Shown: in pieces, positions 26,452 through 35,232 of the stretch
Numbering within the stretch: the stretch's first letter is position 1
How the letters are laid out: each line of letters starts with the position of its first letter
Source of the DNA: Gemmobacter sp.
GTDB lineage: Bacteria > Pseudomonadota > Alphaproteobacteria > Rhodobacterales > Rhodobacteraceae
Reading direction: 5' to 3'
NCBI RefSeq assembly: GCF_034676705.1
Contig: NZ_JAUCBS010000002.1
Span: 444,001 to 508,000 of the forward strand
Length of the DNA: 64,000 nucleotides
Made by a program: the position numbers and the translations under genes
Notes under the pieces: generated by a model
Databases searched by the model: none
What the model was told of the DNA's origin: nothing
What the model saw: only the letters and a program-made list of their open reading frames with translations

Positions 26452-27199
26452 GAAACCGCGACAGGAACCCGCGCAGCCGGTCGGACCGGGGGTTGCGCAG
26501 AATGTCGTCCGGGCTGCCCTGTTCGGCGATGCGCCCCTGCTCCATGAAGATCACGCGGCTGGCCACATCGGCGGCAAAGCCCATTTCATGGGTGACCAGC
26601 ACCATGGTCATCCCCTGATCGGCCAGCCGCCGGATCACGGCCAGCACCTCGCCCACCAATTCGGGGTCCAGCGCCGATGTCACCTCGTCCAGCAGCAGCA
26701 CGTCGGGTTTCATCGCCAGCGCCCGGGCAATCGCCACGCGCTGTTTCTGCCCGCCCGACAGATGCGAGGGGTAGGCACCGGCCTTGTCGGCCAGCCCCAC
26801 CTGCGCCAGCAGGTCCGTTGCCACCGCTTCGGCATCTGCACGGGATTGCTTCAGCACGGTGCGCGGGCCTTTGGTGATGTTGTCCAGCACGGTCAGATGC
26901 GGGAACAGGTTGAAATGCTGGAACACCATCCCCACCTCGCGCCGCAGGTCGCCGGTGCCGATGCTGCCGCCCTTGCCGCGGAAGCGGGGGGTGACCTCGT
27001 GTCCCTTGAAGGTGAAACTGCCGCCCGACGGGATTTCCATCATGTTCAGGCAGCGGATCAGGGTGGATTTGCCCGATCCCGACGGCCCGATCAAGCCCAG
27101 CACCTCGCCAGGCATCAGGTCCAGGTCGATGCCTTTCAGCACCTCGAGCGTTCCGAAGGATTTCGTCAGGCCGCGAACGGCGATCACGGGTGCGGTCAT
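26444..27199 (-). CDS. Polar amino acid ABC transporter ATPase (GlnQ family)
   Basis: This 251-residue ATPase has Walker A GPSGSGKST, Q-loop GMVFQHFNLFPHLTV, signature LSGGQKQR and Walker B VLLLDEVTSALDP, the Val being typical of the GlnQ/HisP/ArtP group. The switch His is in VLVTHEMGFA. It is encoded 10 bases downstream of the permease gene and energises the importer with the binding protein at 27930-28769. Only one permease gene is present, so the channel is probably a homodimer. Confidence 0.93.
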   Translation of the reverse strand: MTAPVIAVRGLTKSFGTLEVLKGIDLDLMPGEVLGLIGPSGSGKSTLIRCLNMMEIPSGGSFTFKGHEVTPRFRGKGGSIGTGDLRREVGMVFQHFNLFPHLTVLDNITKGPRTVLKQSRADAEAVATDLLAQVGLADKAGAYPSHLSGGQKQRVAIARALAMKPDVLLLDEVTSALDPELVGEVLAVIRRLADQGMTMVLVTHEMGFAADVASRVIFMEQGRIAEQGSPDDILRNPRSDRLRGFLSRFHG

Positions 27200-27209
27200 G
27201 GTCCTGTCC

Positions 27210-27872
27210 TCAGTCGCTGCGCCGCATCCGGCGTTCGAAATGGTCGGCCACCTGCGTCAGCGGGAACAGCATGACGAAATACAGCACGGCGGCGAGCGTA
27301 TAGGCCTCGAGCGGGCGATAGGTCTCGGAATTGACGACCGAAGTCATGTAGGTCAGTTCCGCCACCGAAATCGCATACAGCAGCGAGGTGTTCTTCACCT
27401 GGATGACCGACTGGTTGATGAAGGCGGGCAGCATCTTCTTGATGGCCTGCGGCAGGATGATATGGGTCATCGACTGCACGCCCGACATGCCCACGGCCGC
27501 TGCCGCCTCGTGCTGGCCCTTGTCGATGGCATTGATGCCGCCGCGAAAGATCTCGGCATAGAACGACCCGACATACAGCGACAGGGTCAGCACCCCCGCC
27601 GTGGTGTTGGATATGCTGATCCCCAGCAGCATCGGCAGCGCGTAATAGGCCCACAGGATCTGCACCAGCAGCGGCGTGCAGCGGAACAGTTCCTGATAGC
27701 TGCGGGCCAGCAGGCGCAGCGCGGCAAACCGCGACAGCCGGGCGAAACAGGCCGCAAGGCCGATCACCACCCCCAGCGCGATGGATCCGATGGTGTACAG
27801 AAACGTCGTCCAGATCCCGATCAGGAACAGATCGAAGGACTGCATGACGGTGTAGAAGTCCCAGGTATACAT
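27210..27872 (-). CDS. Polar amino acid ABC transporter permease
   Basis: This 220-residue permease of the HisMQ/GltJK family has about five membrane helices. The family motifs are YQELFRCTPLLVQILW and the EAA-type loop GQHEAAAAVGMSGVQSMTHIILPQAIKKMLP. AGGGGG precedes the ATG. It lies between the binding-protein gene, from which it is separated by a stable hairpin, and the ATPase gene. Confidence 0.93.
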   Translation of the reverse strand: MYTWDFYTVMQSFDLFLIGIWTTFLYTIGSIALGVVIGLAACFARLSRFAALRLLARSYQELFRCTPLLVQILWAYYALPMLLGISISNTTAGVLTLSLYVGSFYAEIFRGGINAIDKGQHEAAAAVGMSGVQSMTHIILPQAIKKMLPAFINQSVIQVKNTSLLYAISVAELTYMTSVVNSETYRPLEAYTLAAVLYFVMLFPLTQVADHFERRMRRSD

Positions 27873-27897
27873 GCCCGCCCCCTGTCCGTTGGTCTTG

Positions 27898-27921
27898 GCG
27901 CGGGCCGGTCATGGCCCGCGC
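27898..27921 (-). promoter_or_regulatory. Stable hairpin between binding protein and permease genes
   Basis: GCGCGGGCC and its perfect complement flank GGTCAT, 8 bases after the binding-protein stop. Such hairpins commonly protect the 5' transcript portion or cause partial termination, giving more binding protein than membrane subunits. Confidence 0.65.
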
Positions 27922-27929
27922 GGCTGGTC

Positions 27930-28769
27930 TTAGCCGTTGATGTCGAAGCCTTCGGGCAGATCGTCCAGCCCGATGCCAAAGGGTTCAAGCCCCATCAGGA
28001 TCCAGGTCTGGTTGTTGCCGACGCGACGGTTGTAATCGGCCCAGGCCGATACGAAGCCGCGCCAGACCTCGTCGGAATTCTGGTTCATGCCGACGACCGA
28101 GGGCGACGACAGGATCGGTTGCGGCACATGGACCTTGCCGATGGCGGGGTTCTTCTTGGTCATGACCATGCTGTTGAACACGGTGTTGATGATGGCATCC
28201 GCCTTGCCGGTGGCCACGGCCAGCACCGCCTCGTCCCGGGTCTTGAAGCGCAGGATATTGGCTTTCGGCAGATAGGCCTTGGTGATCTGATCCTGCGAAG
28301 AACCCAGATCCACCGCAATGGTATAGGCGGGGTCGTTCAGTTCGGCCCAGGTCTTGCCGGCCAGTTCGGCCTTGGGCGAAATGATGGTGAAGCTGTTGTA
28401 ATAGGTCGGGGCCGAGAAATGCACCGCCAGCGCGCGTTTGGGCAGCGCGGTCAGGGCAAAGGCCAGATCCACCTTGCCCGACTGCACGTCGAGGATGGAA
28501 TTCGACCAGCTGGATTCCACCACCTCCAGCTTGACGCCCAGTTCCTCGGCCATGTTGCGGCCCATCTCGACCACGAAGCCGCGCCATTCGCCGGTGCGCG
28601 GATCCTTGGAGAAATAGGGATCTTCGTTCAGGATGCCGGCAATCCGCAGCACGCCGCGGTCGCGGATTTCATCGACGGTTGATTTCTGCTGCGCCTGCGC
28701 GGCGCCCAGCGTCGCGGCCAGCGCAAGGGCTGCCGCGGCCATGCCTGCGGCGAATTTCTTCAGGAACAT
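27930..28769 (-). CDS. Amino acid ABC transporter substrate-binding protein
   Basis: This 279-residue periplasmic binding protein of family 3 (HisJ/GlnH) has a Sec signal peptide (FLKKFAAGMAAAALALAATLGAAQA). The mature protein contains DEIRDRGVLRIAG, EWRGFVVEMGRNMAEELG and SGKVDLAFALTALPKRA, characteristic of the family. A frame extends upstream, but GGAGG 5 bases before the ATG at 28769 and the signal sequence fix the start. It is the first gene of the importer operon, divergent from the FAD dehydrogenase genes, so import and oxidation are probably co-regulated. Confidence 0.92.
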   Translation of the reverse strand: MFLKKFAAGMAAAALALAATLGAAQAQQKSTVDEIRDRGVLRIAGILNEDPYFSKDPRTGEWRGFVVEMGRNMAEELGVKLEVVESSWSNSILDVQSGKVDLAFALTALPKRALAVHFSAPTYYNSFTIISPKAELAGKTWAELNDPAYTIAVDLGSSQDQITKAYLPKANILRFKTRDEAVLAVATGKADAIINTVFNSMVMTKKNPAIGKVHVPQPILSSPSVVGMNQNSDEVWRGFVSAWADYNRRVGNNQTWILMGLEPFGIGLDDLPEGFDING

Positions 28770-29080
28770 TGTCACCTCCGTGTGGGCGCGGTTCGCCGCG
28801 CGGGTTCTGGTCGGCTTGTCTTGCCGGACCTTCTGTGGGGTCCGTGCTGGCATAGCGCCTGTTTTCACCAGACCGATCAATACAAGATGTCACCCCCAAC
28901 CTATAAACAGACTTGAAGATTGATCGCGCAATATTGGGCATTTTGGGGGTGGACGGCCAGTCTTGCAAATATTGTTGTAACTACGAGGCGCAATTTTGCA
29001 TCGCGGGCGGCGGATGCGGCGGCTAGCGTTCGGCAATCGGCGCGGGATCCGCCCGCCCCATCGCCAGAAAGGCATCCGCC
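28770..29080. promoter_or_regulatory. Divergent intergenic control region
   Basis: This 311-bp region separates the importer operon from the dehydrogenase operon and is visibly more AT-rich than its surroundings from about 28860 to 29010. It holds a spaced perfect inverted repeat, CGATCAAT (28874-28881) and ATTGATCG (28919-28926), and several CAATATTG/AAATATTG-like stretches. It probably holds both promoters and an operator; no RNA gene was seen. Confidence 0.55.
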
Positions 29081-30241
29081 GTGCCACAGCCGCCAGACTT
29101 TGACGTTGCCATTGCCGGCGCCGGGATCGTCGGCGCATCTGCCGCCTGGCATCTGGCCGGCGCGGGGCTGCGCGTGGCGGTGATAGATGCGGTGGGACCG
29201 GCCGCCGCCGCCTCGGGCGCCTCGGACGGGGCGGTGTCGGTCGCCTCGAAAAAGCCGGGGCCGCTGGCGCGGCTGGCCTCGGCCGCGTTGCTCTATACCC
29301 GGGTGCTGTCGCAGGGCGGGCCGCTGGAGGGGGCCTTTCATGCCCGCCCGTCCTATGTCTTCGGGCAAGGCGAAGCCGAGCTGGCCGCGATGGATGCGCT
29401 GATCGCCAAGCTGGGCCAGATCGCCGGGCCGGTGCGGGTGGTGGCCGACGGCGGGCGCGGTTTGCTGCCCGGTCTGGGCGATTCCGTGGAGCGGCTGGTG
29501 GTGCTGGACGGCGAAGGCCACATGCCGGGGCACAAGGCGGTGCGCGCCTATCTGGCGCGGCCGGGAATCACGCCGGTCTGGCCTGCGCATATCCATGCCA
29601 TCCTGCCGGACGATACGGGCGTCACCGTGGATCTGGGCGACCGGCGGCTGCGGGCCGGGCGGCTGGTGGCGGCGCTTGGCGTATCGACCCGCGATCATTT
29701 CCCCGACCTGCCGGTTCTGCCGCGCGCCGGCCAGCTGTTCGTGACCGACCGTGGCCCCGCAGATGCCTTGCCCGGGTCGCTGACCGCAGCCGCCTATCTG
29801 CTGGCAAAAACCGAAACACCGGCGGCTGCCCGGTTGCCGCCCGTGGTGATCGACCCGCTGGTCACCGGGCAATTCATCGTGGGGTCCAGCCGCGAAGATC
29901 ATGGCGACCCGTCGCAGGTGGACTTCGCCACGCTGCGTCGCCTGATGGGGCGGGCGGTCGATGCCTTTCCCGCCTTGGCCGGACGACGTGTTATCCGCGC
30001 TTTTGCCGGCATTCGCGCAGCAGTGGCCGATGGGCTGCCCATCGTCGGGCCGCTGCCGGATGCGCCGCATGTACTGATGGCGACCGGGTTCGAAGGCGAC
30101 GGCATCTGTCTGTCGGCCCTTATCGGGGCCGAGGTGGCGCGGATGGCCCGGGGCCTTGGACCGTCTGACGGGATTGCAGCCGATCTGGCCGCGCTGTCGC
30201 CCCTGCGGTTCACCCCCAGCCGGCAGGAGGGCCGCGCATGA
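29081..30241 (+). CDS. FAD-dependent amino acid dehydrogenase, DAO-type subunit (HcnC/LhpB/OoxB-like)
   Basis: This 386-residue flavoprotein of the D-amino-acid-oxidase/glycine-oxidase superfamily has the dinucleotide motif VAIAGAGIVGASAAWHLAGAG (about residues 9-29). A C-terminal GLPIVGPLPDAPHVLMATGFEGDGICLSALIG region contacts FAD. The GTG start at 29081 is supported by AGAAAGG 8 bases upstream. It overlaps a [2Fe-2S] protein gene, which overlaps a second FAD subunit, the arrangement of hydrogen-cyanide synthase, opine oxidases and D-hydroxyproline dehydrogenase. This subunit should oxidise the C-N bond of an amino acid or N-substituted amino acid; the exact substrate is unknown. Confidence 0.87.
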   Translation: MPQPPDFDVAIAGAGIVGASAAWHLAGAGLRVAVIDAVGPAAAASGASDGAVSVASKKPGPLARLASAALLYTRVLSQGGPLEGAFHARPSYVFGQGEAELAAMDALIAKLGQIAGPVRVVADGGRGLLPGLGDSVERLVVLDGEGHMPGHKAVRAYLARPGITPVWPAHIHAILPDDTGVTVDLGDRRLRAGRLVAALGVSTRDHFPDLPVLPRAGQLFVTDRGPADALPGSLTAAAYLLAKTETPAAARLPPVVIDPLVTGQFIVGSSREDHGDPSQVDFATLRRLMGRAVDAFPALAGRRVIRAFAGIRAAVADGLPIVGPLPDAPHVLMATGFEGDGICLSALIGAEVARMARGLGPSDGIAADLAALSPLRFTPSRQEGRA

Positions 30242-30492
30242 CCGGGCATATCTTCTGGCAGGACCGACCCATCCCCTTCCGCACGGGCGAGATGGTCTCC
30301 AGCGCGCTGATCCGCGCAGGGGTGATCCAGATGGGATCCGCCCCCACCGGCCAGCCCCGCGCCGTGTTCTGCGGCATCGGCCAATGCCAGGGCTGCCTGA
30401 TCCGGGCAGACGGGCGGCTGGTCGAGGCCTGCCTGACCCCCTGCCGCGCCGGCATGCAGATTTCCCCCGAGATTGGAGGCCCGAATGGCTGA
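30238..30492 (+). CDS. Small [2Fe-2S] subunit of amino acid dehydrogenase (HcnA/LhpF-like)
   Basis: This 84-residue protein is a stand-alone plant-type [2Fe-2S] domain with Cys at about 45, 50, 53 and 65 (AVFCGIGQCQGCLI, EACLTPC). It carries electrons between the two flavoprotein subunits. It overlaps the upstream DAO-type gene by 4 bases and the downstream flavoprotein gene by 8 bases. The next ribosome-binding site (GGAGG) lies inside its end. Confidence 0.9.
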   Translation: MTGHIFWQDRPIPFRTGEMVSSALIRAGVIQMGSAPTGQPRAVFCGIGQCQGCLIRADGRLVEACLTPCRAGMQISPEIGGPNG

Positions 30493-31762
30493 ACGTCCCG
30501 TATTGGTGGTCGGCGCCGGGCTGGCCGGGCTGGCTGCGGCGGCAGAGCTGGCCCGTGCGGGCCTGCCGGTGCTGGTGGTGGATCAGGCCCCGGCGCCGGG
30601 TGGCGCCGTGCATCGCCAGCCTGTGCCGGGCGGGCGGTCGATGGCCAGCCAGGCGCAGCGCCGCCGCTGGACCGGGCTGATGGCCGAGGTCGCGGCGCAA
30701 CGCGCACGGATCACGCTGGCCATGGCAACGGCTTTCGGCGGGGTCGATCATACCGGCGCGGTGCTGTTGACCGGCGCCGGCGCGCGGCTGTTCCGGCCGC
30801 AGGCGCTGGTGCTGGCCACCGGAGCGCGCGAACGGGTGCAGCCGCGGCCGGGCTGGACGTTGCCGGGGGTGGAAACGGCCGGCAGCCTGCAAACGCGGCT
30901 GAAAATGCTGGCAGAGGCGCCGGCCGGCCGGGTGCTGCTGGCCGGATCGGGGCCGCTGCTGCTGGCGCTGGGGGCCGAACTGACGCGGCGGGGCCAGCCC
31001 CCGGTGGCGATTGTCGAGGCTGGCAGCCCGCTGGCCCATCCGCTGGCGGCGCTTGGCCTGCCCGTGTCCTACCTGACCGAAGGGGCGCGCTATCTGGCCC
31101 GGCTGCGCATGGCGGGGGTGCCGATGCTGTCGGGCACCCATCTGGCGCGCATCCGCGCCGGTTCGGGTGTGCTGCTGGCCGATCTGGAAACACCAACCGG
31201 GCAACGCACCCTGGCTGCCGACCGCATCGCCCTGCACGACGGGATTGCCCCGAACGACATCGGCCTGCCCGACTGCCCCGCCCTGCCCGTGGTCCGTGCC
31301 GGCGACTGCCGCGAGGCGCTGGGGGCCCGGGCCGCGCTGGCCGATGGCCGGGCACAGGGCGCGGCATTGGCCGCGCGGCTGCTGGGCCGGCCCATGCCTG
31401 CGCCGCCGGCCGAACTGGCCCGCCAGCGCGCGGCGCAGGCGCAGGTCGCGCGGCTGCATGCCCATGATGGCGCCACGCGGTTGGCAGCCCTGCCCGGCGA
31501 CACCATCCTGTGCCGCTGCGAAGCCCGCAGTCTGGACGATCTGCGCGCGCTTGGCCCGGCCCCCACCGACCGGCAGCTGCGGCTGGACGGGCGGTTTTCC
31601 ATGGGCCCCTGTCAGGGCCGGTTCTGCGCCGAATGGGTGGCCCGGCTGGCCGCGCCCGATGCGGCGAAACCCCGGCTGGGCGCCCCGCGCTGGCCCGCCC
31701 GCCCCATTGCAATCGCGGACCTTCTGGCCGCCCCCGAAGATATCGAAGGAGACCCGGCATGA
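30485..31762 (+). CDS. FAD/NAD(P)-binding subunit of amino acid dehydrogenase (HcnB/LhpE/OoxA-like)
   Basis: This 425-residue pyridine-nucleotide-disulphide-type flavoprotein has an N-terminal FAD motif VVGAGLAGLAAAAELARAG and a second nucleotide motif near LLAGSGPLLLALG (about 155-167). The C-terminal part carries a BFD-like [2Fe-2S] motif with CRCEARSLDDL and GPCQGRFC. This combination is typical of HcnB and opine-oxidase A subunits. The ATG at 30485 has GGAGG 5 bases upstream and is preferred to the TTG at 30473. Its stop overlaps the aldehyde dehydrogenase start (ATGA). Confidence 0.88.
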   Translation: MAERPVLVVGAGLAGLAAAAELARAGLPVLVVDQAPAPGGAVHRQPVPGGRSMASQAQRRRWTGLMAEVAAQRARITLAMATAFGGVDHTGAVLLTGAGARLFRPQALVLATGARERVQPRPGWTLPGVETAGSLQTRLKMLAEAPAGRVLLAGSGPLLLALGAELTRRGQPPVAIVEAGSPLAHPLAALGLPVSYLTEGARYLARLRMAGVPMLSGTHLARIRAGSGVLLADLETPTGQRTLAADRIALHDGIAPNDIGLPDCPALPVVRAGDCREALGARAALADGRAQGAALAARLLGRPMPAPPAELARQRAAQAQVARLHAHDGATRLAALPGDTILCRCEARSLDDLRALGPAPTDRQLRLDGRFSMGPCQGRFCAEWVARLAAPDAAKPRLGAPRWPARPIAIADLLAAPEDIEGDPA

Positions 31763-33156
31763 CCCTGGCCGCCCCCCTGCTGCGTGCCCCCGCCGCGCGC
31801 GTATCGGTGCAGAACCCCTTTGACGGCACCCCGGTGGACGAGGTGCCCGCCGCCTCGGCCGCCGATGTGCTGGGTGCCGTCCTGCGCGCCAAACAGGCGG
31901 CCGCCGGTTTTCGGGCCGCCACGCCGCATCAGCGGCGCGACCTGCTGAACCGGCTGGCCGACCTGCTGGCCCGCGATGCCGAAAGTCTGGCCCGGACCAT
32001 CTGCGCCGAAATGGGCAAGACCATCACCGAGGCACGCAACGAAACCCGCCGCGCGCAGAACACCCTGCGCCTGTCCGGCGATGCCGCGACGTTTCTGGAT
32101 GGCGAGGTGCTGCACTGCGCCATCGTCGCAGGCGGTGTGGACCGGCAGGCGGTCGTCACGCATATGCCGGCGGGCGTGGTGGCGGCGATCACGCCGTTCA
32201 ACTATCCGGTCAACCTGCTGTGCCACAAGCTGGGCCCGGCGATTGCCGCCGGGAATGCGGTGGTGGTCAAACCCTCGCCCAAGGCGCCGCTGGCGGCCGA
32301 CCATCTGGTGCGCCTGACGGTCGAGGCAGGCTTTCCACAGGATCTGGTGCAGGTGGTGCATGGCGGGGCGGAAACCGCGCTGGCACTGGCGCGCGCGCCG
32401 ATCGACCTGCTGTCGTTCACCGGCGGGCCGCAGGCCGGGCTGGCGTTGAAACAGGCCAGTGGCCTTGTACGCTGCCTGATGGAATTGGGCGGCAATGACC
32501 CGCTGTTCGTGCTGCCCGATGCCGATCTGGAACTGGCCGCCGCCACCGCCATCGGCCACCGCTATGAAATCGCGGGGCAAAGCTGTGCGGCGGTGAAGAA
32601 GCTGTATGTTCACGCGGCGGTAGCCGACCGTTTCACCGCCATTCTGCTGGACAAGGTTGCCGCGCACCGCTTTGGCGATCCGGCGCAGGCGGAAACGCAG
32701 ATGGGCCCGGTGATCGACGCCGCGGCGGCCGACATCATCCTGCATCGTCTGGCACAGGCACAATCCATGGGCGCGCGGCTGCTGGCCGGCGGCACGCGCG
32801 ATGGCAATCTGATCGCCCCGACCGTCATCGCCGATGTGTTGCCCGCGATGGATTTGCTCGCGCAGGAAACCTTTGGCCCGGTGCTGGCGCTGCGGCACTT
32901 CACCGATCTGGATGCAGCGATGGCCGAGGTGAATGCCAGCGATTTCGGCCTGCAGGCCGGCGTGTTCACCAACGATCATGCGGCGATCCGCAAGCTGACG
33001 CGCGGCTTGCAGGTGGGCGGCATCATGGTGAACGAAGGCCCCGATTTCCGCGCCGAACATGTGCCCTTCGGCGGCATCAAATCCTCGGGCCTTGGCCGCG
33101 AGGGCGTGCGCATCGCGCTGCGCGAAATGTCCGAAACGCGCGTCGTCATCGACTGA
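31759..33156 (+). CDS. NAD(P)+-dependent aldehyde dehydrogenase
   Basis: This 465-residue ALDH has the structural motif PFNYPVNLL, NAD(P)-loop KPSPKAPLAADHL and FTGGPQAG. The general base Glu is in MELGGNDPLF (about E242) and the nucleophile Cys in AGQSCAAVKK (about C276). The pattern resembles lactaldehyde/phosphonoacetaldehyde-type dehydrogenases. In this operon it probably oxidises the aldehyde made by the dehydrogenase complex or the lyase. In a hydroxyproline-type pathway the equivalent step is 2-oxoglutarate semialdehyde oxidation, but family membership alone does not show that. Confidence 0.9.
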   Translation: MTLAAPLLRAPAARVSVQNPFDGTPVDEVPAASAADVLGAVLRAKQAAAGFRAATPHQRRDLLNRLADLLARDAESLARTICAEMGKTITEARNETRRAQNTLRLSGDAATFLDGEVLHCAIVAGGVDRQAVVTHMPAGVVAAITPFNYPVNLLCHKLGPAIAAGNAVVVKPSPKAPLAADHLVRLTVEAGFPQDLVQVVHGGAETALALARAPIDLLSFTGGPQAGLALKQASGLVRCLMELGGNDPLFVLPDADLELAAATAIGHRYEIAGQSCAAVKKLYVHAAVADRFTAILLDKVAAHRFGDPAQAETQMGPVIDAAAADIILHRLAQAQSMGARLLAGGTRDGNLIAPTVIADVLPAMDLLAQETFGPVLALRHFTDLDAAMAEVNASDFGLQAGVFTNDHAAIRKLTRGLQVGGIMVNEGPDFRAEHVPFGGIKSSGLGREGVRIALREMSETRVVID

Positions 33157-33176
33157 TCACAGACAGGACCACAGCC

Positions 33177-34073
33177 ATGACCAATCCCACCCGTTTCGAC
33201 GGCGTGTTCACCGCGCTTGTCACCCCCTTCACCGATATGGCCGAGATCGACTGGCCGGCCTTTGACCGGCTGATCGACCAGCAGCTTGCCGCAGGTGTGC
33301 GCGGCCTTGTCCCTGTCGGCACCACCGGAGAGGCTGCGACGCTGGACGAGGACGAATCGCTGGCGCTGATCGCCCATACCGTGCGACGGGCCGGCAATGC
33401 GGCCTATGTGCTGGCCGGCACCGGCAGCAACGTGACGCAAAAGACCGTTCACGCCACCCGCCGCGCGGTGGATGCCGGGGCGCATGGGGTGCTGCTGATC
33501 ACGCCCTATTACAACAAGCCCTCGCCCGAAGGGCTGATCGCCCATTTCGGTGCCGCGGCCGAGGCGGCAGGATCCGCCGATGTCATGCTGTATTCGGTGC
33601 CCGGCCGTACAGGCGTGGCGATTGCGCCGGATACGGCCGCCGACCTGGCACGCGGCCATCGCAACATCGTGGCGATCAAGGAGGCCGGCGGCGATCCGGC
33701 CCGTGTCACTGCCCTGCGCGCGGCCTGCGGGCCCGACTTCGTGGTGCATTGCGGCGATGACGGGCTGGCGCTGCCGTTTTTCGCGCTGGGGGCGCGCGGG
33801 TTGACCTCGGTTCTGTCGAACTGGCGCCCGGCCGAGGTGGTCGCGCTGCACCGTGCCTGGGCCGCAGGCAACCGCGACGAGGCGCTGGCGCTGCACGATT
33901 GGCTGGCCCCCCTGGCCGCGTCGATGTTCTGCGAAGCCAGCCCAGGGCCCGTCAAGCGCGCCCTGGCCATGGGCGGGATGATGACCGACCGGGTGCGCCT
34001 GCCATTGGTGCCGCTGTCCGCCCGGGGCGATCAGGTGTTGCGGCAGGCCATGGCCGGGGCCGGGCTGCTGTAA
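33177..34073 (+). CDS. DapA-family Schiff-base lyase/synthase
   Basis: This 298-residue TIM-barrel protein is of the dihydrodipicolinate synthase/N-acetylneuraminate lyase family. Family residues are Thr-Thr in GTTGEAA (about T49/T50), Tyr in TPYYNKP, Tyr139 and Arg144 in YSVPGRTG and the Schiff-base Lys in IKEAGG (about K168). Arg144 corresponds to the residue binding the semialdehyde carboxylate in true DapA, so it looks closer to DapA than to sugar-acid lyases. The operon instead suggests catabolism, for example as a pyrroline-4-hydroxy-2-carboxylate deaminase. Both are possible. AGGA lies 9 bases before the ATG. Confidence 0.87.
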   Translation: MTNPTRFDGVFTALVTPFTDMAEIDWPAFDRLIDQQLAAGVRGLVPVGTTGEAATLDEDESLALIAHTVRRAGNAAYVLAGTGSNVTQKTVHATRRAVDAGAHGVLLITPYYNKPSPEGLIAHFGAAAEAAGSADVMLYSVPGRTGVAIAPDTAADLARGHRNIVAIKEAGGDPARVTALRAACGPDFVVHCGDDGLALPFFALGARGLTSVLSNWRPAEVVALHRAWAAGNRDEALALHDWLAPLAASMFCEASPGPVKRALAMGGMMTDRVRLPLVPLSARGDQVLRQAMAGAGLL

Positions 34074-34200
34074 CGCCCCCCCGGCGCAACGGCCTGCCCG
34101 GACCGGAGTATTCCGTTTCTGCATGGCCGATTGCTGAAAGGGAATTGGCATGCCACCCCTGCGGGCGGCAGGGTGCGCGGAATGGGCGGCAGGGGGTGGC

Positions 34201-35232
34201 ATGGCAACGGCGCGGGAACTTGGGCTGAGGATCGGCGGCCTGCCGGTGGGCGCGCTGAACGCGATCACCGATGTGCCGGGCGTCGCCGTCGGGCACCGCA
34301 CCTTGCAGGGCAGCGGGCTGGCCACCGGGGTTACGGCGGTGGTTCCGCATGGCGGCGATCTGTTCCGGCTGAAAACGCGCGCGTCGGTCGAGGTGATCAA
34401 CGGGTTCGGCAAATCGGCCGGGCTGATGCAGGTGGCCGAACTGGGCACGCTGGAAACCCCGATCCTGCTGACCAACACCTTCGGCGTCGCCGCCTGCACC
34501 GAGGCGCTGATCCGCCAGGCGATTGCCGCCAACCCGGATATCGGGCGCAAGACATCGACCGTCAACGCAGTGGTCTGCGAATGCAACGATGGCGGGATCA
34601 GCGACATTCAGGCATTGGCGGTCACCCCGGCCGATGCCATGGCGGCGCTGGGGGCGGCGGCTGGCGGCCCGGTGCCACAGGGCGCGGTGGGCGCGGGCAC
34701 CGGCATGACCGCCTTTGGCTTCAAGGCGGGAATCGGCACCGCCTCGCGGCTGATGCGGATCGGCGGGCAGGATTTCACGCTGGGCGCGCTGGTGCTGGCG
34801 AATTTCGGCGCGGCGGGCGATCTGGTGCTGCCCGACGGCCGCCGCCCCGATCCGCGCAGCACGCCAGAGGGCGACAAGGGATCGGTCATCGTGATCCTGG
34901 CCACCGACCTGCCGCTGGGCGACCGGCAGTTGCAGCGGGTGGCCCGGCGCGGTGGTGCGGGGCTGGCGCGGCTGGGGGCGTTCTGGGGCCATGGCAGCGG
35001 CGATGTGGTGCTGTGCTTTACCACCGCCGATCCGGTCGCGCACCAGCCACAGACCTTTACCCCCGTCACCCGGCTGGACGATGGCCGCATCGACCTGGCC
35101 TTTCGTGCCGCCGCCGAGGCCACGCAGGAAGCCGTGCTGAACGCGCTGTGCGCCGCCCCTGCCACCCCCGGCCGCAATGGCCGCCATTTCCCCGCGCTGG
35201 CCGACTGGCTGAAGGAGAACCCCCTGACATGA
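34201..35232 (+). CDS. P1-family peptidase (DmpA-type L-aminopeptidase/D-Ala esterase-amidase)
   Basis: This 343-residue N-terminal-nucleophile hydrolase of the DmpA/BapA family is made as a precursor that cuts itself. The cleavage site is Gly-Ser in GDKGSVIVILATDLPL (about G227/S228), freeing the nucleophilic Ser. The N-terminal region RELGLRIGGLPVGALNAITDVPGVAVGH is also typical. It releases N-terminal residues, often D-Ala or beta-Ala, from peptides or amides. The ATG at 34150 has a good AAGGGA site and would add 17 residues; 34201 is preferred from where homologues begin. It overlaps the D-aminopeptidase gene by 4 bases. Confidence 0.87.
   Translation: MATARELGLRIGGLPVGALNAITDVPGVAVGHRTLQGSGLATGVTAVVPHGGDLFRLKTRASVEVINGFGKSAGLMQVAELGTLETPILLTNTFGVAACTEALIRQAIAANPDIGRKTSTVNAVVCECNDGGISDIQALAVTPADAMAALGAAAGGPVPQGAVGAGTGMTAFGFKAGIGTASRLMRIGGQDFTLGALVLANFGAAGDLVLPDGRRPDPRSTPEGDKGSVIVILATDLPLGDRQLQRVARRGGAGLARLGAFWGHGSGDVVLCFTTADPVAHQPQTFTPVTRLDDGRIDLAFRAAAEATQEAVLNALCAAPATPGRNGRHFPALADWLKENPLT

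Noticed and set aside
29081..31762. Naming the dehydrogenase genes hcnABC (hydrogen cyanide synthase)
   Set aside because: Subunit types match, but gene order and neighbouring ALDH, lyase and peptidase genes do not fit cyanide production.
33177..34073. Calling the DapA-family gene a biosynthetic dapA
   Set aside because: Active-site residues would allow it, but the catabolic operon and the absence of other lysine-biosynthesis genes make a definite dapA label unsafe; reported as a family member only.
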